DNA from: Thermostichus vulcanus str. 'Rupite'
GTDB lineage: Bacteria; Cyanobacteriota; Cyanobacteriia; Thermostichales; Thermostichaceae
Length of the DNA stretch: 48,578 nucleotides
NCBI RefSeq assembly: GCF_022848905.1
Contig: NZ_JAFIRA010000029.1
Location: 1-48,578, forward strand
Reading direction: 5' to 3'
The notes below the pieces were generated by a model. The model was not told where the DNA came from, ran no database searches, and was given only the letters and a program-made list of their open reading frames with translations. Both the position numbers and the translations under genes were made by a program. Of this stretch, positions 6,920 to 18,945 are shown in pieces (the first letter of the stretch is position 1; every line of letters begins with the position of its first letter).

Positions 6920-8176
6920 TCAGAAAGGGAGCTCCGAGGGTTCCCGTAGGGCAAAAATGCGCCGAATCACTTCTTCCACGACGCGATCCGGTGTAGAGGC
7001 TCCGGAGGTGATGCCAATTTGAACAGGCCCATTGGGCAGCCAACCTTCTGTAACCGTTATGTCTTGGTGCAGGGGCTTGTGACGGATGCGGTTACCAGGT
7101 TGGATACAGTCGGGGCCATCGATATGAAAAGAGGGCAACCCCTTTTCCAAAGCAATCTCTTGTAGGTGGGTGGTATTCGAAGAATTGAATCCACCAATCA
7201 CCACCATGACATCCAAGGGATCCTCAATCAGCTCGAACATGGCATCCTGCCGTTCTTGGGTGGCGTTGCAGATGGTGTTGAAACTCATGAAGTGGTCATC
7301 CAACTGTTGCGGGCCATATTTACGCAGCATGGTGGTTTCAAACAGTTTGGCAATGGCGCGGGTTTCTCCTTCTAGCATGGTGGTTTGGTTGGCGATGCCG
7401 ATCCGCTCTAGATCTTGATCCGGATCAAAGCCGGGAGAGGTGGCTTTGCTGAAACGCTGCTGAAAGTCTGCCGCATCTCCTCCTTCTAAAATGTAGCGAG
7501 CGACCCATTCTGCTTCTTCTAGGTTCAGCACCACCAGATATTTCTGGGCAAAGGAACTGGTGGCGAGGGTTTCTTCGTGATTGTATTTGCCGTGGATAAC
7601 GGACGTGAATTGGGCCGCCCGATGCTTGTCCACTTGGTTCCAAACTCGGGAGACCCAAGGACAAGTGGTATCGACAATCTCATTCCCCTGTGACCGGAAA
7701 AACTCCATTTCCGACACACTCGCCCCAAAGGCTGGCCAAAGCACCACATCCTGCGGCTGAATTTGGGAAAAATCCTTTTTCCCATCCGGGCCTTTGCCGA
7801 CAAAGCGGATCCCCATAGCCTCTAGGTGCTGATTGACTAGTGGATTGTGGATGATCTCATTGGTGATCCACAGTTGCCGATCCGGAAAGCGTCGCCGCGC
7901 CTCATAGGCATACTCCACAGCTCGTTCCACCCCCCAGCAGAAGCCAAAAGCCTTGGCCAGGCGAATGGTGATCTCTCCCTGTTGATAACGGTAAGACTGG
8001 GCGCGGATTTGCTCCACCAGCGGGCTTTTGTAAGTGGTTTGCAGATCCGATTGCACCTGATCCTTGTGTTCTTCAAACCCTTTGGCAAAGTAGGTAGCGG
8101 ATCCCCGCAGGGCTTTGCGCAGTGCCCGTGGATCTTGTGGGGAGATTTCAGGAGAAGAGGGTTGGGAATGAGCCAT
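6920..8176 (-). CDS. ispH: 4-hydroxy-3-methylbut-2-enyl diphosphate reductase
   Basis: IspH (LytB) carries out the last step of the MEP pathway, reducing HMBPP to IPP and DMAPP with a [4Fe-4S] cluster. The three cluster cysteines are visible in [17 protein letters not shown] and [11 protein letters not shown]. The N-terminal extension of roughly 70 residues and the overall length of about 418 are those of the cyanobacterial and plant form, which takes electrons from ferredoxin. The ATG at 8176 is preferred over the GTG two codons upstream. It supplies precursors for carotenoids, phytol and quinone tails. A repeat-rich region separates it from the divergent ruvB. Confidence 0.96.
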   Translation of the reverse strand: MAHSQPSSPEISPQDPRALRKALRGSATYFAKGFEEHKDQVQSDLQTTYKSPLVEQIRAQSYRYQQGEITIRLAKAFGFCWGVERAVEYAYEARRRFPDRQLWITNEIIHNPLVNQHLEAMGIRFVGKGPDGKKDFSQIQPQDVVLWPAFGASVSEMEFFRSQGNEIVDTTCPWVSRVWNQVDKHRAAQFTSVIHGKYNHEETLATSSFAQKYLVVLNLEEAEWVARYILEGGDAADFQQRFSKATSPGFDPDQDLERIGIANQTTMLEGETRAIAKLFETTMLRKYGPQQLDDHFMSFNTICNATQERQDAMFELIEDPLDVMVVIGGFNSSNTTHLQEIALEKGLPSFHIDGPDCIQPGNRIRHKPLHQDITVTEGWLPNGPVQIGITSGASTPDRVVEEVIRRIFALREPSELPF

Positions 8177-8352
8177 TGTCACAACCGGTCAAGGGATCCT
8201 CTCTCAGCTTACGCCTACTCCTGAGCATTTGTGGTATCTACAAGGAAGCCTAGATCCTCAGAGGAACGGGATCCCGTCCTTTTCGCCTTCCAGGTTCGCA
8301 CTACTCTGAAAAATAGCCTACAACCCTTTACACCAGGTGCACGCTAGCGCAT

Positions 8353-8365
8353 CTGTCTCCGACAG
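8353..8365. repeat. Short hairpin repeat CTGTC-TCC-GACAG
   Basis: Perfect five-base-pair stem with a TCC loop. It is followed by GGCTTTGCTAATGCC, whose reverse complement holds GCATTAGC, close to the GCGTTAGC module of the repeats in the helicase-like gene. Confidence 0.6.
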
Positions 8366-8394
8366 GCTTTGCTAATGCCTCTTGTCCTACGCAC

Positions 8395-8407
8395 GACCCG
8401 GAGGGTC
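8395..8407. repeat. Short hairpin repeat GACCC-GGA-GGGTC
   Basis: Perfect five-base-pair stem with a GGA loop, second in the cluster. Confidence 0.55.
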
Positions 8408-8461
8408 ACAGCGGCCCCAACACCAGTCACCTAGCACGGGGTCAATCCCCTTCGCGACAGC

Positions 8462-8474
8462 AGTGCGGAGCACT
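8462..8474. repeat. Short hairpin repeat AGTGC-GGA-GCACT
   Basis: Perfect five-base-pair stem with a GGA loop, third in the cluster. Confidence 0.55.
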
Positions 8475-8561
8475 CTAGCCCTTTTGAAAGGGGTTAGGGA
8501 CACCACCGCTTTGTAGTAAACCCGCGTTACTTTTGGGGTGGCGCAGCCTGCCGTAGACATT

Positions 8562-8590
8562 GTTGCTACGCAACGCTAATGCTACGCGAC
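8562..8590. repeat. Composite short repeat with GTTGC-TAC-GCAAC hairpin
   Basis: The hairpin at 8562-8574 is followed by CGCTAATGCTACGCGAC. Read on the other strand this is GTCGCGTAGC, ATTAGC and the hairpin. The copies at 39041-39064 and 41258-41280 share both ends but differ in the linker between them. Confidence 0.7.
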
Positions 8591-8746
8591 ACGCGACTGC
8601 AGAGCATGAAAGAGCTGTATCTAGATTCAGAAGCTGTTTCTAAACTAACTTGCGGGTAGAGCGAGTTCGTCGATTGCCAGGAGTTTTTGCACAGGTAATA
8701 TCCACTTCACTCTTTTTTAGCAGCTTCTAAGATTCAGAGTTAGAGT

Positions 8747-9979
8747 ATGGCAACCGCCTCAGGTATTGGGGCCGTTTTCGGTTGGGTTGGTGAAGGGACT
8801 ATGGCCATCATTTCCTCACGAGATGCTGATCACCCGCAACAGGGCACGCAACCAAGGAAGGTTCGTAAGGAATCTAAAGAACCTTTAGAGGCCACCCCAG
8901 ACTCTCAACCCCAAAACCTCGCTGCCCCGGATCCCTTGCTCCTGAGGGTGGAAAATGCCCCCAAAACTGGTGAAGACTTGCTCCAGCCTCAAGCCCACCC
9001 CGCCGAAGGGCAAGAGGAATCTCTCCGTCCCCGCACTCTTGCGGAGTACATTGGCCAAACGGAACTCAAGGAAGTGCTGGCCATCGTGATCGCAGCGGCC
9101 CGGTCTCGCCAAGAGCCATTGGATCACCTGTTGTTCTACGGCCCACCCGGCTTGGGCAAAACCACCGTGGCGGCAGCTTTGGCGGCTGAAATGGGATCCC
9201 AGTTTTACATGACCACAGCCCCAGCCCTAGAAAGCCCACGGGACATTGCCGGGTATTTGGTACGCCTGAAGCGGGGGGATGTGCTCTTTATCGACGAGAT
9301 CCACCGCCTGCCCAAAGTCACGGAAGAATTGCTCTATCCGGCCATGGAAGATTTTCGCCTCGATATCACCATTGGCAAGGGTCGCTCTGCCCGCATGACC
9401 TCTCTACCCTTGGAACGATTTACCCTGGTGGGGGCCACCACCCGCGTTGGGGCGCTCACGTCTCCGTTGCGGGATCGCTTTGGCCAGGTGCAGCGGCTAC
9501 GCTTTTACGAACCTGACGAATTGGTGCAGATCGTGATGCGCACGGCTCGCCTCTTGAATACCTCTATCGATCCCGAGGGGGCGGCTGAGATTGCCCAACG
9601 TTCCCGAGGCACACCCCGTATTGCCAACCGCCTGTTCAAACGGGTGCGAGATTATGCCCAGGTGCGGGGGGATGGCCACATTAGCCAAGCGGTTGCCGCC
9701 GCTGCCCTGGAATTGTTCCATGTGGATCCGATGGGGCTGGATTGGACGGATCGCAAATTGTTGACCATGTTGGTGGAGCAGTTTGGGGGGGGGCCTGTCG
9801 GCCTGGATACGATGGCGGCGGTCACGGGTGAGGATCCCCAGACGATCGAGGAAGTCTACGAGCCTTACCTGTTGCAAATTGGATATCTGCAGCGCACCGC
9901 CCGTGGTCGGGTGATCACTCCTGCGGCTCTGCGGCATCTGGGTTACGAGGCTCAGTCGCCTTTACCCCTGTGGAGTTGA
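8747..9979 (+). CDS. ruvB: Holliday junction branch-migration helicase RuvB
   Basis: RuvB is the hexameric AAA+ motor that drives branch migration at Holliday junctions with RuvA. Walker A is G-P-P-G-L-G-K-T-T at residues 132-140, Walker B and sensor regions include F-I-D-E-I-H-R-L-P and G-A-T-T-R-V-G, and the C-terminal winged helix ends the protein. At 410 residues it is longer than most RuvB proteins because of a poorly conserved, hydrophilic N-terminal tail of about 90 residues. The in-frame ATG at 8801, preceded by GAAGGGA, would remove 18 residues and is a reasonable alternative start. The gene stands alone. Confidence 0.95.
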   Translation: MATASGIGAVFGWVGEGTMAIISSRDADHPQQGTQPRKVRKESKEPLEATPDSQPQNLAAPDPLLLRVENAPKTGEDLLQPQAHPAEGQEESLRPRTLAEYIGQTELKEVLAIVIAAARSRQEPLDHLLFYGPPGLGKTTVAAALAAEMGSQFYMTTAPALESPRDIAGYLVRLKRGDVLFIDEIHRLPKVTEELLYPAMEDFRLDITIGKGRSARMTSLPLERFTLVGATTRVGALTSPLRDRFGQVQRLRFYEPDELVQIVMRTARLLNTSIDPEGAAEIAQRSRGTPRIANRLFKRVRDYAQVRGDGHISQAVAAAALELFHVDPMGLDWTDRKLLTMLVEQFGGGPVGLDTMAAVTGEDPQTIEEVYEPYLLQIGYLQRTARGRVITPAALRHLGYEAQSPLPLWS

Positions 9980-10009
9980 AGAACGGGATCCCTTTTCCCC
10001 GTCAAGAAA

Positions 10010-10043
10010 CCCCCGGATCCCAGTGTGGAATCAGGGGGCTGGA
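10010..10043. terminator. Hairpin between convergent ruvB and apcE
   Basis: CCCCC-G-GATCC and GGAATC-A-GGGGG pair with one mismatch and a bulge across a short loop. It sits between the two convergent stop codons and could end transcripts from either side, though no strong T-run follows. Confidence 0.4.
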
Positions 10044-10085
10044 TGAATCCAGTGATGAATTCAGTTCAGCAAGCTAAGCAATGCC

Positions 10086-12881
<2,796 letters not shown>

Positions 12882-13008
12882 CTAAGAAGGATGGAAGCCG
12901 GATCCCTGAAGGAGAAGCCAAGCCTAGAATACTAGGGTGATGCACCCAGAGTGGGAGGGTTGTTGCAGTTTGTAACACTGTTTCTCATCCTGAAGACATG
13001 GATAAGAC

Positions 13009-15177
13009 ATGGATCCCAGCCCAGCTCTCCTCTTCTCCCACCCAAAGCTTACTGTGATCCGTGTCGATTGGCGGCAAGGGGATTACGCACAGGTTGCCAC
13101 CCACTTGCAGCAGCAAATTGAACAGGGATCCCTGACCGCTGAGCTTTACTGGTGCCTGGGCTCAGCCCAACAGTTTCTGGGCCAGGAACTGGCAGCGCAG
13201 CTAACTTGGCAGGAGGGGGTGGCCCTCCTGATGGAGAGGGGTGTGCCAGAGATTGAGGCTCTTCATCAGTGGTTGAGAACCCTGCAGGAGTTGGCGGAAG
13301 AGTTGTGGGAAAGTGGCCACTGGCCGCAGGCGGCCATGCTGTACCAGCAGTGTTTGGAGGGGGTCGATTCTGTGGAGGGGCTGGAGCGGGCTTTTCCCAC
13401 GGCTTTGGCGGCTCACCGAATTGGTTTGACCCAAGAGCGACGGCGGCTGTGGTCATCAGCGGCGGCTTGGTTTGAACAGGCTTGTCAACGGGATCCGACG
13501 GCGGCGGAGAGCTTTCTACAGTGGGGGCTGAGCCTATTCAAGTTGGGCCGATTGAAAGAGGCGATCGGGCCGCTCCAACAAGCTGCTCAGCTGCGCCCGG
13601 ACTGGGCTGAGCCTTGGGTGCAATTGGGCTTGATCTGGCTGGATTTACGGGATCCCCAGCAGGCTTTGCACTGTTTCCAGGCGGCTGAGGCGCGGGATGC
13701 CACCGCTCAAGGACTGCACAGCTATTGGGTAGAAGCCTGGGTGCAGTTGGATCAGCCCGAGGCAGCCTGGCAACAGTGGCGGCGGGCTGTTGCAGTGGAA
13801 AAAGACCGGCTACGGGCCTTGGGGGTTAGCCCTGATGGGCAGGGCCCTCTGGAGCTTGGGTTACCGATGGAAGGGGAGGCGGATGAGGTGGCCTGGCCGG
13901 CAATGTATGCTGCTTGGCGGCAACGCTTCGCCCCACCTTCGGCAGGATCCCCCATCCCGCAGGCAGGGACTTCTCTGCAAAGCAAGCCGTCCGTGTCTGA
14001 TCTCTGGCCCGTACCGACTCAGGGCTATCTCACTACGAAGCACTGGCACCAAACCACGGGAGAAGGGAGCTACCAACCCCTGGATCCGGCAGGGAGCATG
14101 AGCTTGAGATCCCCTCCTGCTCGGGATCCCAACCTGCTGCCAAAGCTACGCCCGCAACGGATTCCTTTGCCAGAGACTTTTGTGGCTCAAATCCCCCAGG
14201 GATCCGTCCATGCGGGCCATTATCCCCGCCACTTGTACGCCAGCTTCGGCAGTGCTGTCTTGACCCGCCAAGGGGAGCTGCTCACGGATTTGTCTCTATG
14301 TTTGCCACCGCCGGAATTTCTCGACCAGGACTACTGGCCGGATCACCTGCAACACCACCCGATTTTGGATTTACCGCATCTCCCCCCGCCGATCCGGTTG
14401 GATGGCCCCGTAGCCCTGTTGCCTTTAGGAGCGGTTAACTACTTCCACTGGATGGTGGATATTTTGCCCGCCCTCGATATCCTGCGGCGAGCCGGGATCC
14501 TCAGCTCCCCCCTCCCCATCCTGATTCACGGCTATCAGGGCAAGCCTTTTCAACAGCAAACCTTGGCCACCTTGGGGATCCCGTCAGAACGCATTCTCAG
14601 TTTCGAGCCGTTGGGGGGATCCCATGTGCAAGCCCAAACCTTGATCGTGCCCTCCACCGCCGGGCCGGTGGGCTGTCTGACCCCTCAGAGTTTGCAGGTG
14701 CTACAACGGTTGGCCCAATTGGTTCAACCTAGCTTGTCCCACTCATACCCCCGCCGCATTTACATCAGTCGCCGTTCTGCCCGTTGGCGACGGGTGATTA
14801 ACGAAGCGGAGGTGCTGGCTGCTCTGCAACCTTGGGGCTTTGTGTCGGTACAGCTGGAAACCCTCTCCCTGCCGGAGCAAATTGCCCTGATGCAGGGGGC
14901 AGAAGTAGTGATCGGGATCCATGGAGCGGGCCTGACCAATCTCGCCTTTTGTCGGCCCCAGACCCTCGTGATGGAGATCCTGCCCAGCAATGCCCTGCTG
15001 CCCTACTTTTGGACGATTGCGCAGGTGGCAGCGTTAAGGTACTTCCCGTTGGTGGCCCCCGTTTGTGACCCGGCCTTGGTGGCCCTGCTTGCCAGCCCCG
15101 AGCTGGATCGAGAAGATGCCTGGGTTCCCATTCCCAACTTGCTGGAGGTGTTGGAACGGGCAGGACTGGATCCCTAA
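13009..15177 (+). CDS. TPR-glycosyltransferase family 61 fusion protein
   Basis: The first 290 or so residues are helical TPR-like repeats (for example W-G-L-S-L-F-K-L-G-R-L-K-E-A-I and L-G-L-I-W-L-D-L). After a proline-rich linker, residues from about 390 carry a GT61/DUF563 domain. Its landmarks are N-Y-F-H-W-M-V-D-I-L-P-A-L (near 476), P-R-R-I-Y-I-S-R-R and V-I-G-I-H-G-A-G-L-T-N-L-A-F (near 633). GT61 enzymes transfer pentose or GlcNAc-type sugars; the acceptor here is unknown, and surface polysaccharide or protein glycosylation is plausible. No signal peptide is visible. TPR fused to a glycosyltransferase suggests recruitment of a protein partner or substrate. Confidence 0.8.
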   Translation: MDPSPALLFSHPKLTVIRVDWRQGDYAQVATHLQQQIEQGSLTAELYWCLGSAQQFLGQELAAQLTWQEGVALLMERGVPEIEALHQWLRTLQELAEELWESGHWPQAAMLYQQCLEGVDSVEGLERAFPTALAAHRIGLTQERRRLWSSAAAWFEQACQRDPTAAESFLQWGLSLFKLGRLKEAIGPLQQAAQLRPDWAEPWVQLGLIWLDLRDPQQALHCFQAAEARDATAQGLHSYWVEAWVQLDQPEAAWQQWRRAVAVEKDRLRALGVSPDGQGPLELGLPMEGEADEVAWPAMYAAWRQRFAPPSAGSPIPQAGTSLQSKPSVSDLWPVPTQGYLTTKHWHQTTGEGSYQPLDPAGSMSLRSPPARDPNLLPKLRPQRIPLPETFVAQIPQGSVHAGHYPRHLYASFGSAVLTRQGELLTDLSLCLPPPEFLDQDYWPDHLQHHPILDLPHLPPPIRLDGPVALLPLGAVNYFHWMVDILPALDILRRAGILSSPLPILIHGYQGKPFQQQTLATLGIPSERILSFEPLGGSHVQAQTLIVPSTAGPVGCLTPQSLQVLQRLAQLVQPSLSHSYPRRIYISRRSARWRRVINEAEVLAALQPWGFVSVQLETLSLPEQIALMQGAEVVIGIHGAGLTNLAFCRPQTLVMEILPSNALLPYFWTIAQVAALRYFPLVAPVCDPALVALLASPELDREDAWVPIPNLLEVLERAGLDP

Positions 15178-15388
15178 GAGGAAGATAAATTAAGAGAACC
15201 TAGCGAAACGGTTTTGTCGGGCTTACTCTGGCTTGCCCGCTGCTATGGGGATAGACAGTTTTGGGTTGTATTGTAATCACAGGGGTAAAGCCAATCATCG
15301 GAGCTACCTCCCACGCTCACCCATCCGCGAGTATTCTAAGCCAGGATGTTAGAGAAGATATGTTCACTCAAGCTGGCTCCTACTGGGC

Positions 15389-16144
15389 ATGGAGAAAGAA
15401 ACTCTCGATAGCTTTTTGTCCATCCAAGGGGTAATGGGAGTGGCACTCCTGAGCCGTACAGGTCGCCCTTACTTCTATCGATCTTTTCAGGATTTGGATA
15501 GCCGCCAGCAGCAGGCCCTTGCCCAGGGCTTGTTTCAGGTCTTGGAAACCATGCCTCAGGGGTTTGACTATTTCGACTTCCAGTTTGCCGAGCAGCGGGT
15601 GTTTGTCTACCCCCTCAGCGCCGAATGGGTGTTGCTGGTGGCGGTCAATGACGACATAGTGATGCCCGTCTACAGCTTGGCCGTGCATCGCCTGCGTACA
15701 GAACTGCAGCGGGATACCCAAAAGGGTCTGGTCACCTTTCGCCTCTTCACCAGCCAACTGGAGACCAGCTCAAGCGCTACTCAGCCGACAACCTCTACCC
15801 TCCCCTCCGCCGCTTCTGGTACGCGCATGGAGATGGATACCTTTATGCGCTCCCTGAACCGTCTCTGTCAAATTACAACTGGCTATCTGGGTAAAGCGGT
15901 GATCGTCAACTACTGGAAAGCAGCACGGCAGGAGGTGCTACAACAACAGGGATCCGACGCGGAATGGTTGAACCAGTTTGAGATCGAGCGCAGTGGCCAG
16001 ATTCGCTATAGCGGTACCCTCAAGGAATTGGACGAGACCCATCAGAAGGTACTGCGGGATTGGGTACTGGCGTTTTTCCATCGTTGTGAAGAGGTGATTC
16101 ATGATTTTCGCAACCTGATCAAATCGGCTGAACTGCGCCTGTAG
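15389..16144 (+). CDS. Unknown protein with roadblock/LC7-like N-terminal half
   Basis: A 251-residue soluble protein. Residues 5-110 (L-D-S-F-L-S-I-Q-G-V-M-G-V-A-L-L-S-R-T-G, later V-F-V-Y-P-L and W-V-L-L-V-A-V) have the strand and helix pattern of roadblock/LC7 domains, which often bind small GTPases or act as response-regulator partners. A Ser/Thr/Pro-rich linker (about 130-150) leads to a helical C-terminal domain with no family I recognise. The roadblock reading rests on pattern alone. The ATG is preceded by a weak TGGGC motif, and the gene is monocistronic by spacing. Confidence 0.65.
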   Translation: MEKETLDSFLSIQGVMGVALLSRTGRPYFYRSFQDLDSRQQQALAQGLFQVLETMPQGFDYFDFQFAEQRVFVYPLSAEWVLLVAVNDDIVMPVYSLAVHRLRTELQRDTQKGLVTFRLFTSQLETSSSATQPTTSTLPSAASGTRMEMDTFMRSLNRLCQITTGYLGKAVIVNYWKAARQEVLQQQGSDAEWLNQFEIERSGQIRYSGTLKELDETHQKVLRDWVLAFFHRCEEVIHDFRNLIKSAELRL

Positions 16145-16371
16145 AAGGAACGATGAAATCCCTCTAGATACTGCCATTGGAGGACTCTGTCTAGTTTTTG
16201 GCTGACGAAAATACAAGCTAAGCTATGACCATGACCGACCCGGATCACGCTAGGTGCAGAAGGGATCCCTGCCTAGGGATTGCTCCTTTTGCCGCCGCAA
16301 ACCGGTGCAGTAAAGATCTGCTTTGCTACCGCGATGCCGCCGGATCCCTCGTTACCCTGTGCTTAGGGCAC

Positions 16372-16385
16372 GCTACGCGAAGGAG
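16372..16385 (+). promoter_or_regulatory. hisD ribosome-binding site abutting a short-repeat module
   Basis: AAGGAG (16380-16385) lies five bases before the hisD ATG and supports that start. It directly adjoins GCTACGCGA (16372-16380), the reverse complement of the TCGCGTAGC module seen in the dispersed repeats at 8582, 39055 and 41259. Confidence 0.55.
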
Positions 16386-16390
16386 TTGCC

Positions 16391-17707
16391 ATGCTGAGAA
16401 TCGTCACCCAGATGATCGAGGCTGAAGCCGAGCTGAGACGGATCTCGGAGCGCACTCAGGCCGAACAACACATTCACCGCGAGGCGACAGTGCGGGAGAT
16501 CCTGCAATCGGTACGCCGTCAGGGGGATCGTGCCCTGCTGGAGTACACGGCTGAGTTTGACCAAGTGGAGTTGAGCCCCTCGGAACTCAGGGTGTCTGGG
16601 GCAGAGCTGGAAGCAGCCTACCAAGCAGTATCGCCTCAGTTGCTTACTGCCTTGCGACTGGCCAAAGAGCGCATTGAAGCTTTTCACCGCCAGCGGGTGC
16701 CTAGCAGTTGGGTGATGTTTCCCGCCCCTGAAATTATTCTCGGTAAGCAATATCGCCCGGTGGATCGAGCCGGTCTGTACATTCCTGGTGGGCGAGCGGC
16801 TTATCCCAGCACGGTGTTGATGAACGCCATCCCTGCCCAAGTGGCTGGGGTTCCTGAAATTGTTATGGTGACACCGCCGGGATCCGATGGATCCGGAGGG
16901 AAAGGGGTCAACCCTGCTATTTTGGTGGCCGCCCAAGAAGCCGGGATTCAAACCATCTATCGGGTCGGCGGAGCCCAAGCGATCGGAGCTTTGGCCTACG
17001 GAACGGAGACGATCCCGAAGGTGGATGTGATCACCGGCCCCGGTAACATTTATGTCACCCTGGCCAAGAAGCAGGTGTACGGCACGGTGGGGATCGACTC
17101 CCTAGCCGGGCCCTCTGAGGTGTTGATCATCGCTGACGAGAGCGCCAACCCGATCCATCTGGCGGCAGATTTGCTGGCCCAGGCGGAGCATGATCCCTTG
17201 GCAGCGGCGATTCTCCTCACCCCCGATCCGAAGTTGGCCCAACAGGTGCAACAGGCGGTGGCCACCCAAGTCGAGGCTCATCCCAATCGGCTGCTGGTGG
17301 AAAAGTCGGTGGCCAATTACGGGCTGATTGCCATCGTGCCGGATTTACAGACAGCCGCGGCTCTGTCCAATCTGTTTGCTCCGGAGCACCTGGAGTTGCA
17401 AGTGGCGGATCCCTGGGCTTTGTTGGAGCCGATTCGTCATGCGGGGGCGATTTTCTTCGGGCACCACACCCCGGAAGCCGTGGGGGATTATCTGGCCGGC
17501 CCGAATCACACACTGCCCACCGCCGGGGCAGCCCGTTATGCTTCCGCTTTGGGGGTCGAGACCTTTCTCAAGCATTCCAGCCTGATCCAGTACGGTCCTA
17601 TGGCGCTGCGGGAGGTGGCAGGGGCGATTCAGGCCCTCACCCAGGCGGAGGGGTTACCCGCCCATGGCCAGTCGGTACAACTGCGCCTAGAGGAAGACCG
17701 CAGCTAA
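16391..17707 (+). CDS. hisD: Histidinol dehydrogenase
   Basis: HisD oxidises L-histidinol to histidine in two NAD-linked steps, the end of histidine synthesis. The 438-residue sequence shows the family blocks [32 protein letters not shown] and F-A-P-E-H-L-E-L, which supplies the catalytic His pair region. Length is normal. No other his gene is nearby, as usual in cyanobacteria where the pathway is scattered. The start is set by AAGGAG five bases upstream. Confidence 0.97.
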   Translation: MLRIVTQMIEAEAELRRISERTQAEQHIHREATVREILQSVRRQGDRALLEYTAEFDQVELSPSELRVSGAELEAAYQAVSPQLLTALRLAKERIEAFHRQRVPSSWVMFPAPEIILGKQYRPVDRAGLYIPGGRAAYPSTVLMNAIPAQVAGVPEIVMVTPPGSDGSGGKGVNPAILVAAQEAGIQTIYRVGGAQAIGALAYGTETIPKVDVITGPGNIYVTLAKKQVYGTVGIDSLAGPSEVLIIADESANPIHLAADLLAQAEHDPLAAAILLTPDPKLAQQVQQAVATQVEAHPNRLLVEKSVANYGLIAIVPDLQTAAALSNLFAPEHLELQVADPWALLEPIRHAGAIFFGHHTPEAVGDYLAGPNHTLPTAGAARYASALGVETFLKHSSLIQYGPMALREVAGAIQALTQAEGLPAHGQSVQLRLEEDRS

Positions 17708-17765
17708 GAGCACCGCACAAGAGATCTCAAAGCCGTTGTCGAACCGCAGAAGGTGGGTGAAGGGG

Positions 17766-18578
17766 ATGGTGAATCCGATCAAGCACAATGCTCTCCAATG
17801 TTGGGGAGGCATCCTTACCCTTCTGGTCATCTGGACTGGAAGGGGGATGGCCTTAGCAACTCCTCTCCTCCAAGACGGGATCCCATCCCCTTCGCTGCCT
17901 ACTAAGTCCGTTGCCATTCCTTGGGATTGGGTCTATGGCTTGCGGGATCAAGCGCGGCAGCGGCAATGTACCTTGGTGGGTCTACTGCGCAGCGATCCCT
18001 TACCCGCTCCGGATGGGGATTGGCAGGTGTATACCCGTCTGGATTTGGTGGCCACGCCGGAAGTGGGGCGGTTGACGAGTGTTCTGTTTGCCGAAAATAC
18101 CCGTACTGGGGCACTCCAGGTGCTGTATCAGGCGGCAGCTTCCGTCTATGCCCCTGCGGAGCCGTTGGATTTTGCCATGATCCTGCCTCTAGCCTGGCAA
18201 GATCACACCCTGCTGGCGCGGGAGTATGAGGGTTGGTTCCAGACGGATTTGAGTTGGGATCGCGCCGTGATCTGGCCCTTACCGGTCTCTTCCACAGGGA
18301 TCCCGCCGGTTCAAATTTGGGATTCGCCACCCGCGCTGGGGTATGCTGAGCTGCTGGGTTGGGATCCCCAGGCGCAGGAACGGGTGTTGTTTGCGGTCGC
18401 GGATAGTCTTGGAGATCTGCCTCGTTTGGTGAGTGTTGGCTCAGATCAACAGATCCTGCTGCGGGCCACTGCGGTGACTCTTTCGCCCACTCCGTCTTCT
18501 CTAGAGGGTTGGCAGGGAGCTATGCCCGCAGACGAGGAACCCCTCTGCCACCAGGACCGCTTTGGACTGGAGTATTGA
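17766..18578 (+). CDS. Exported protein of unknown function
   Basis: I choose the ATG at 17766, behind GAAGG, over a TTG ten codons upstream. The protein then has about 270 residues and begins with a short basic region and a hydrophobic stretch (G-G-I-L-T-L-L-V-I-W-T-G) ending near A-L-A-T, which looks like a signal peptide. The mature part is rich in Trp, Pro and Leu. No family or catalytic motif is recognised. It is followed closely by a small gene and a TPR gene on the same strand, which may form one transcript. Confidence 0.65.
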   Translation: MVNPIKHNALQCWGGILTLLVIWTGRGMALATPLLQDGIPSPSLPTKSVAIPWDWVYGLRDQARQRQCTLVGLLRSDPLPAPDGDWQVYTRLDLVATPEVGRLTSVLFAENTRTGALQVLYQAAASVYAPAEPLDFAMILPLAWQDHTLLAREYEGWFQTDLSWDRAVIWPLPVSSTGIPPVQIWDSPPALGYAELLGWDPQAQERVLFAVADSLGDLPRLVSVGSDQQILLRATAVTLSPTPSSLEGWQGAMPADEEPLCHQDRFGLEY

Positions 18579-18596
18579 GGGGTGTTGGATGCAAGC

Positions 18597-18926
18597 ATGA
18601 ACACGGGGGATGAAATAACGATGTCTAGACCGGAAGTGCGGCGGGGCTGGCCTCTGGAGGCGTTTGTGGGGGATGTGATCGTCTGTACGCTGGAGGGATC
18701 CCATCTGGATCAGGTGACCGAGATTCGGGTGAGCCCAGCGGGCAAAGGGATCCGGGTTCGCTTTGGGGATCCCTTGGGGCAGGCGAAAGAAGCCGTGCAA
18801 GCCAGTGCCGAACAACTGACCGTCACCTTTGAGATCGATCCCAGTACCTATCCTGGAGAAAAGCGGATTGAGCTGATCTCTCCAGCCGGAGTGAGTGATC
18901 CGCTGCCTTTTTTGGTGATGTTGTAA
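18597..18926 (+). CDS. Small beta-rich protein of unknown function
   Basis: A protein of about 109 residues with alternating hydrophobic strands (V-G-D-V-I-V-C-T-L-E-G-S, V-T-E-I-R-V, L-T-V-T-F-E-I-D and a final K-R-I-E-L-I-S-P-A-G-V). The pattern resembles an immunoglobulin-like IPT/TIG fold, but this is only by eye. No signal peptide is seen. The ATG at 18597 and another at 18621 are both possible starts. It lies between the exported protein and the TPR gene with short gaps. Confidence 0.55.
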   Translation: MNTGDEITMSRPEVRRGWPLEAFVGDVIVCTLEGSHLDQVTEIRVSPAGKGIRVRFGDPLGQAKEAVQASAEQLTVTFEIDPSTYPGEKRIELISPAGVSDPLPFLVML

Positions 18927-18945
18927 TCCGGATGAGGAGTTGACG

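Larger units (their letters stand above)
8183..8746. other. Gene-free divergent region dense in short hairpins
   Basis: This stretch of about 560 bases between ispH and ruvB has no credible gene. It holds four perfect five-base-pair hairpins with three-base loops (8353, 8395, 8462 and 8562). It also holds a longer imperfect hairpin with stems CTAGCCCTTT and AAAGGGGTTAG at about 8474-8496. The latter looks like an IS200/IS605-type end, so the region may be the remains of a small non-autonomous element loaded with dispersed repeats. The promoters of both flanking genes must also lie here, but I cannot place them. Confidence 0.6.

Noticed and set aside
6514-6996. Open frame of 160 codons on the plus strand
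   Set aside because: Antisense to the AEC transporter and the end of ispH; no plausible protein features.
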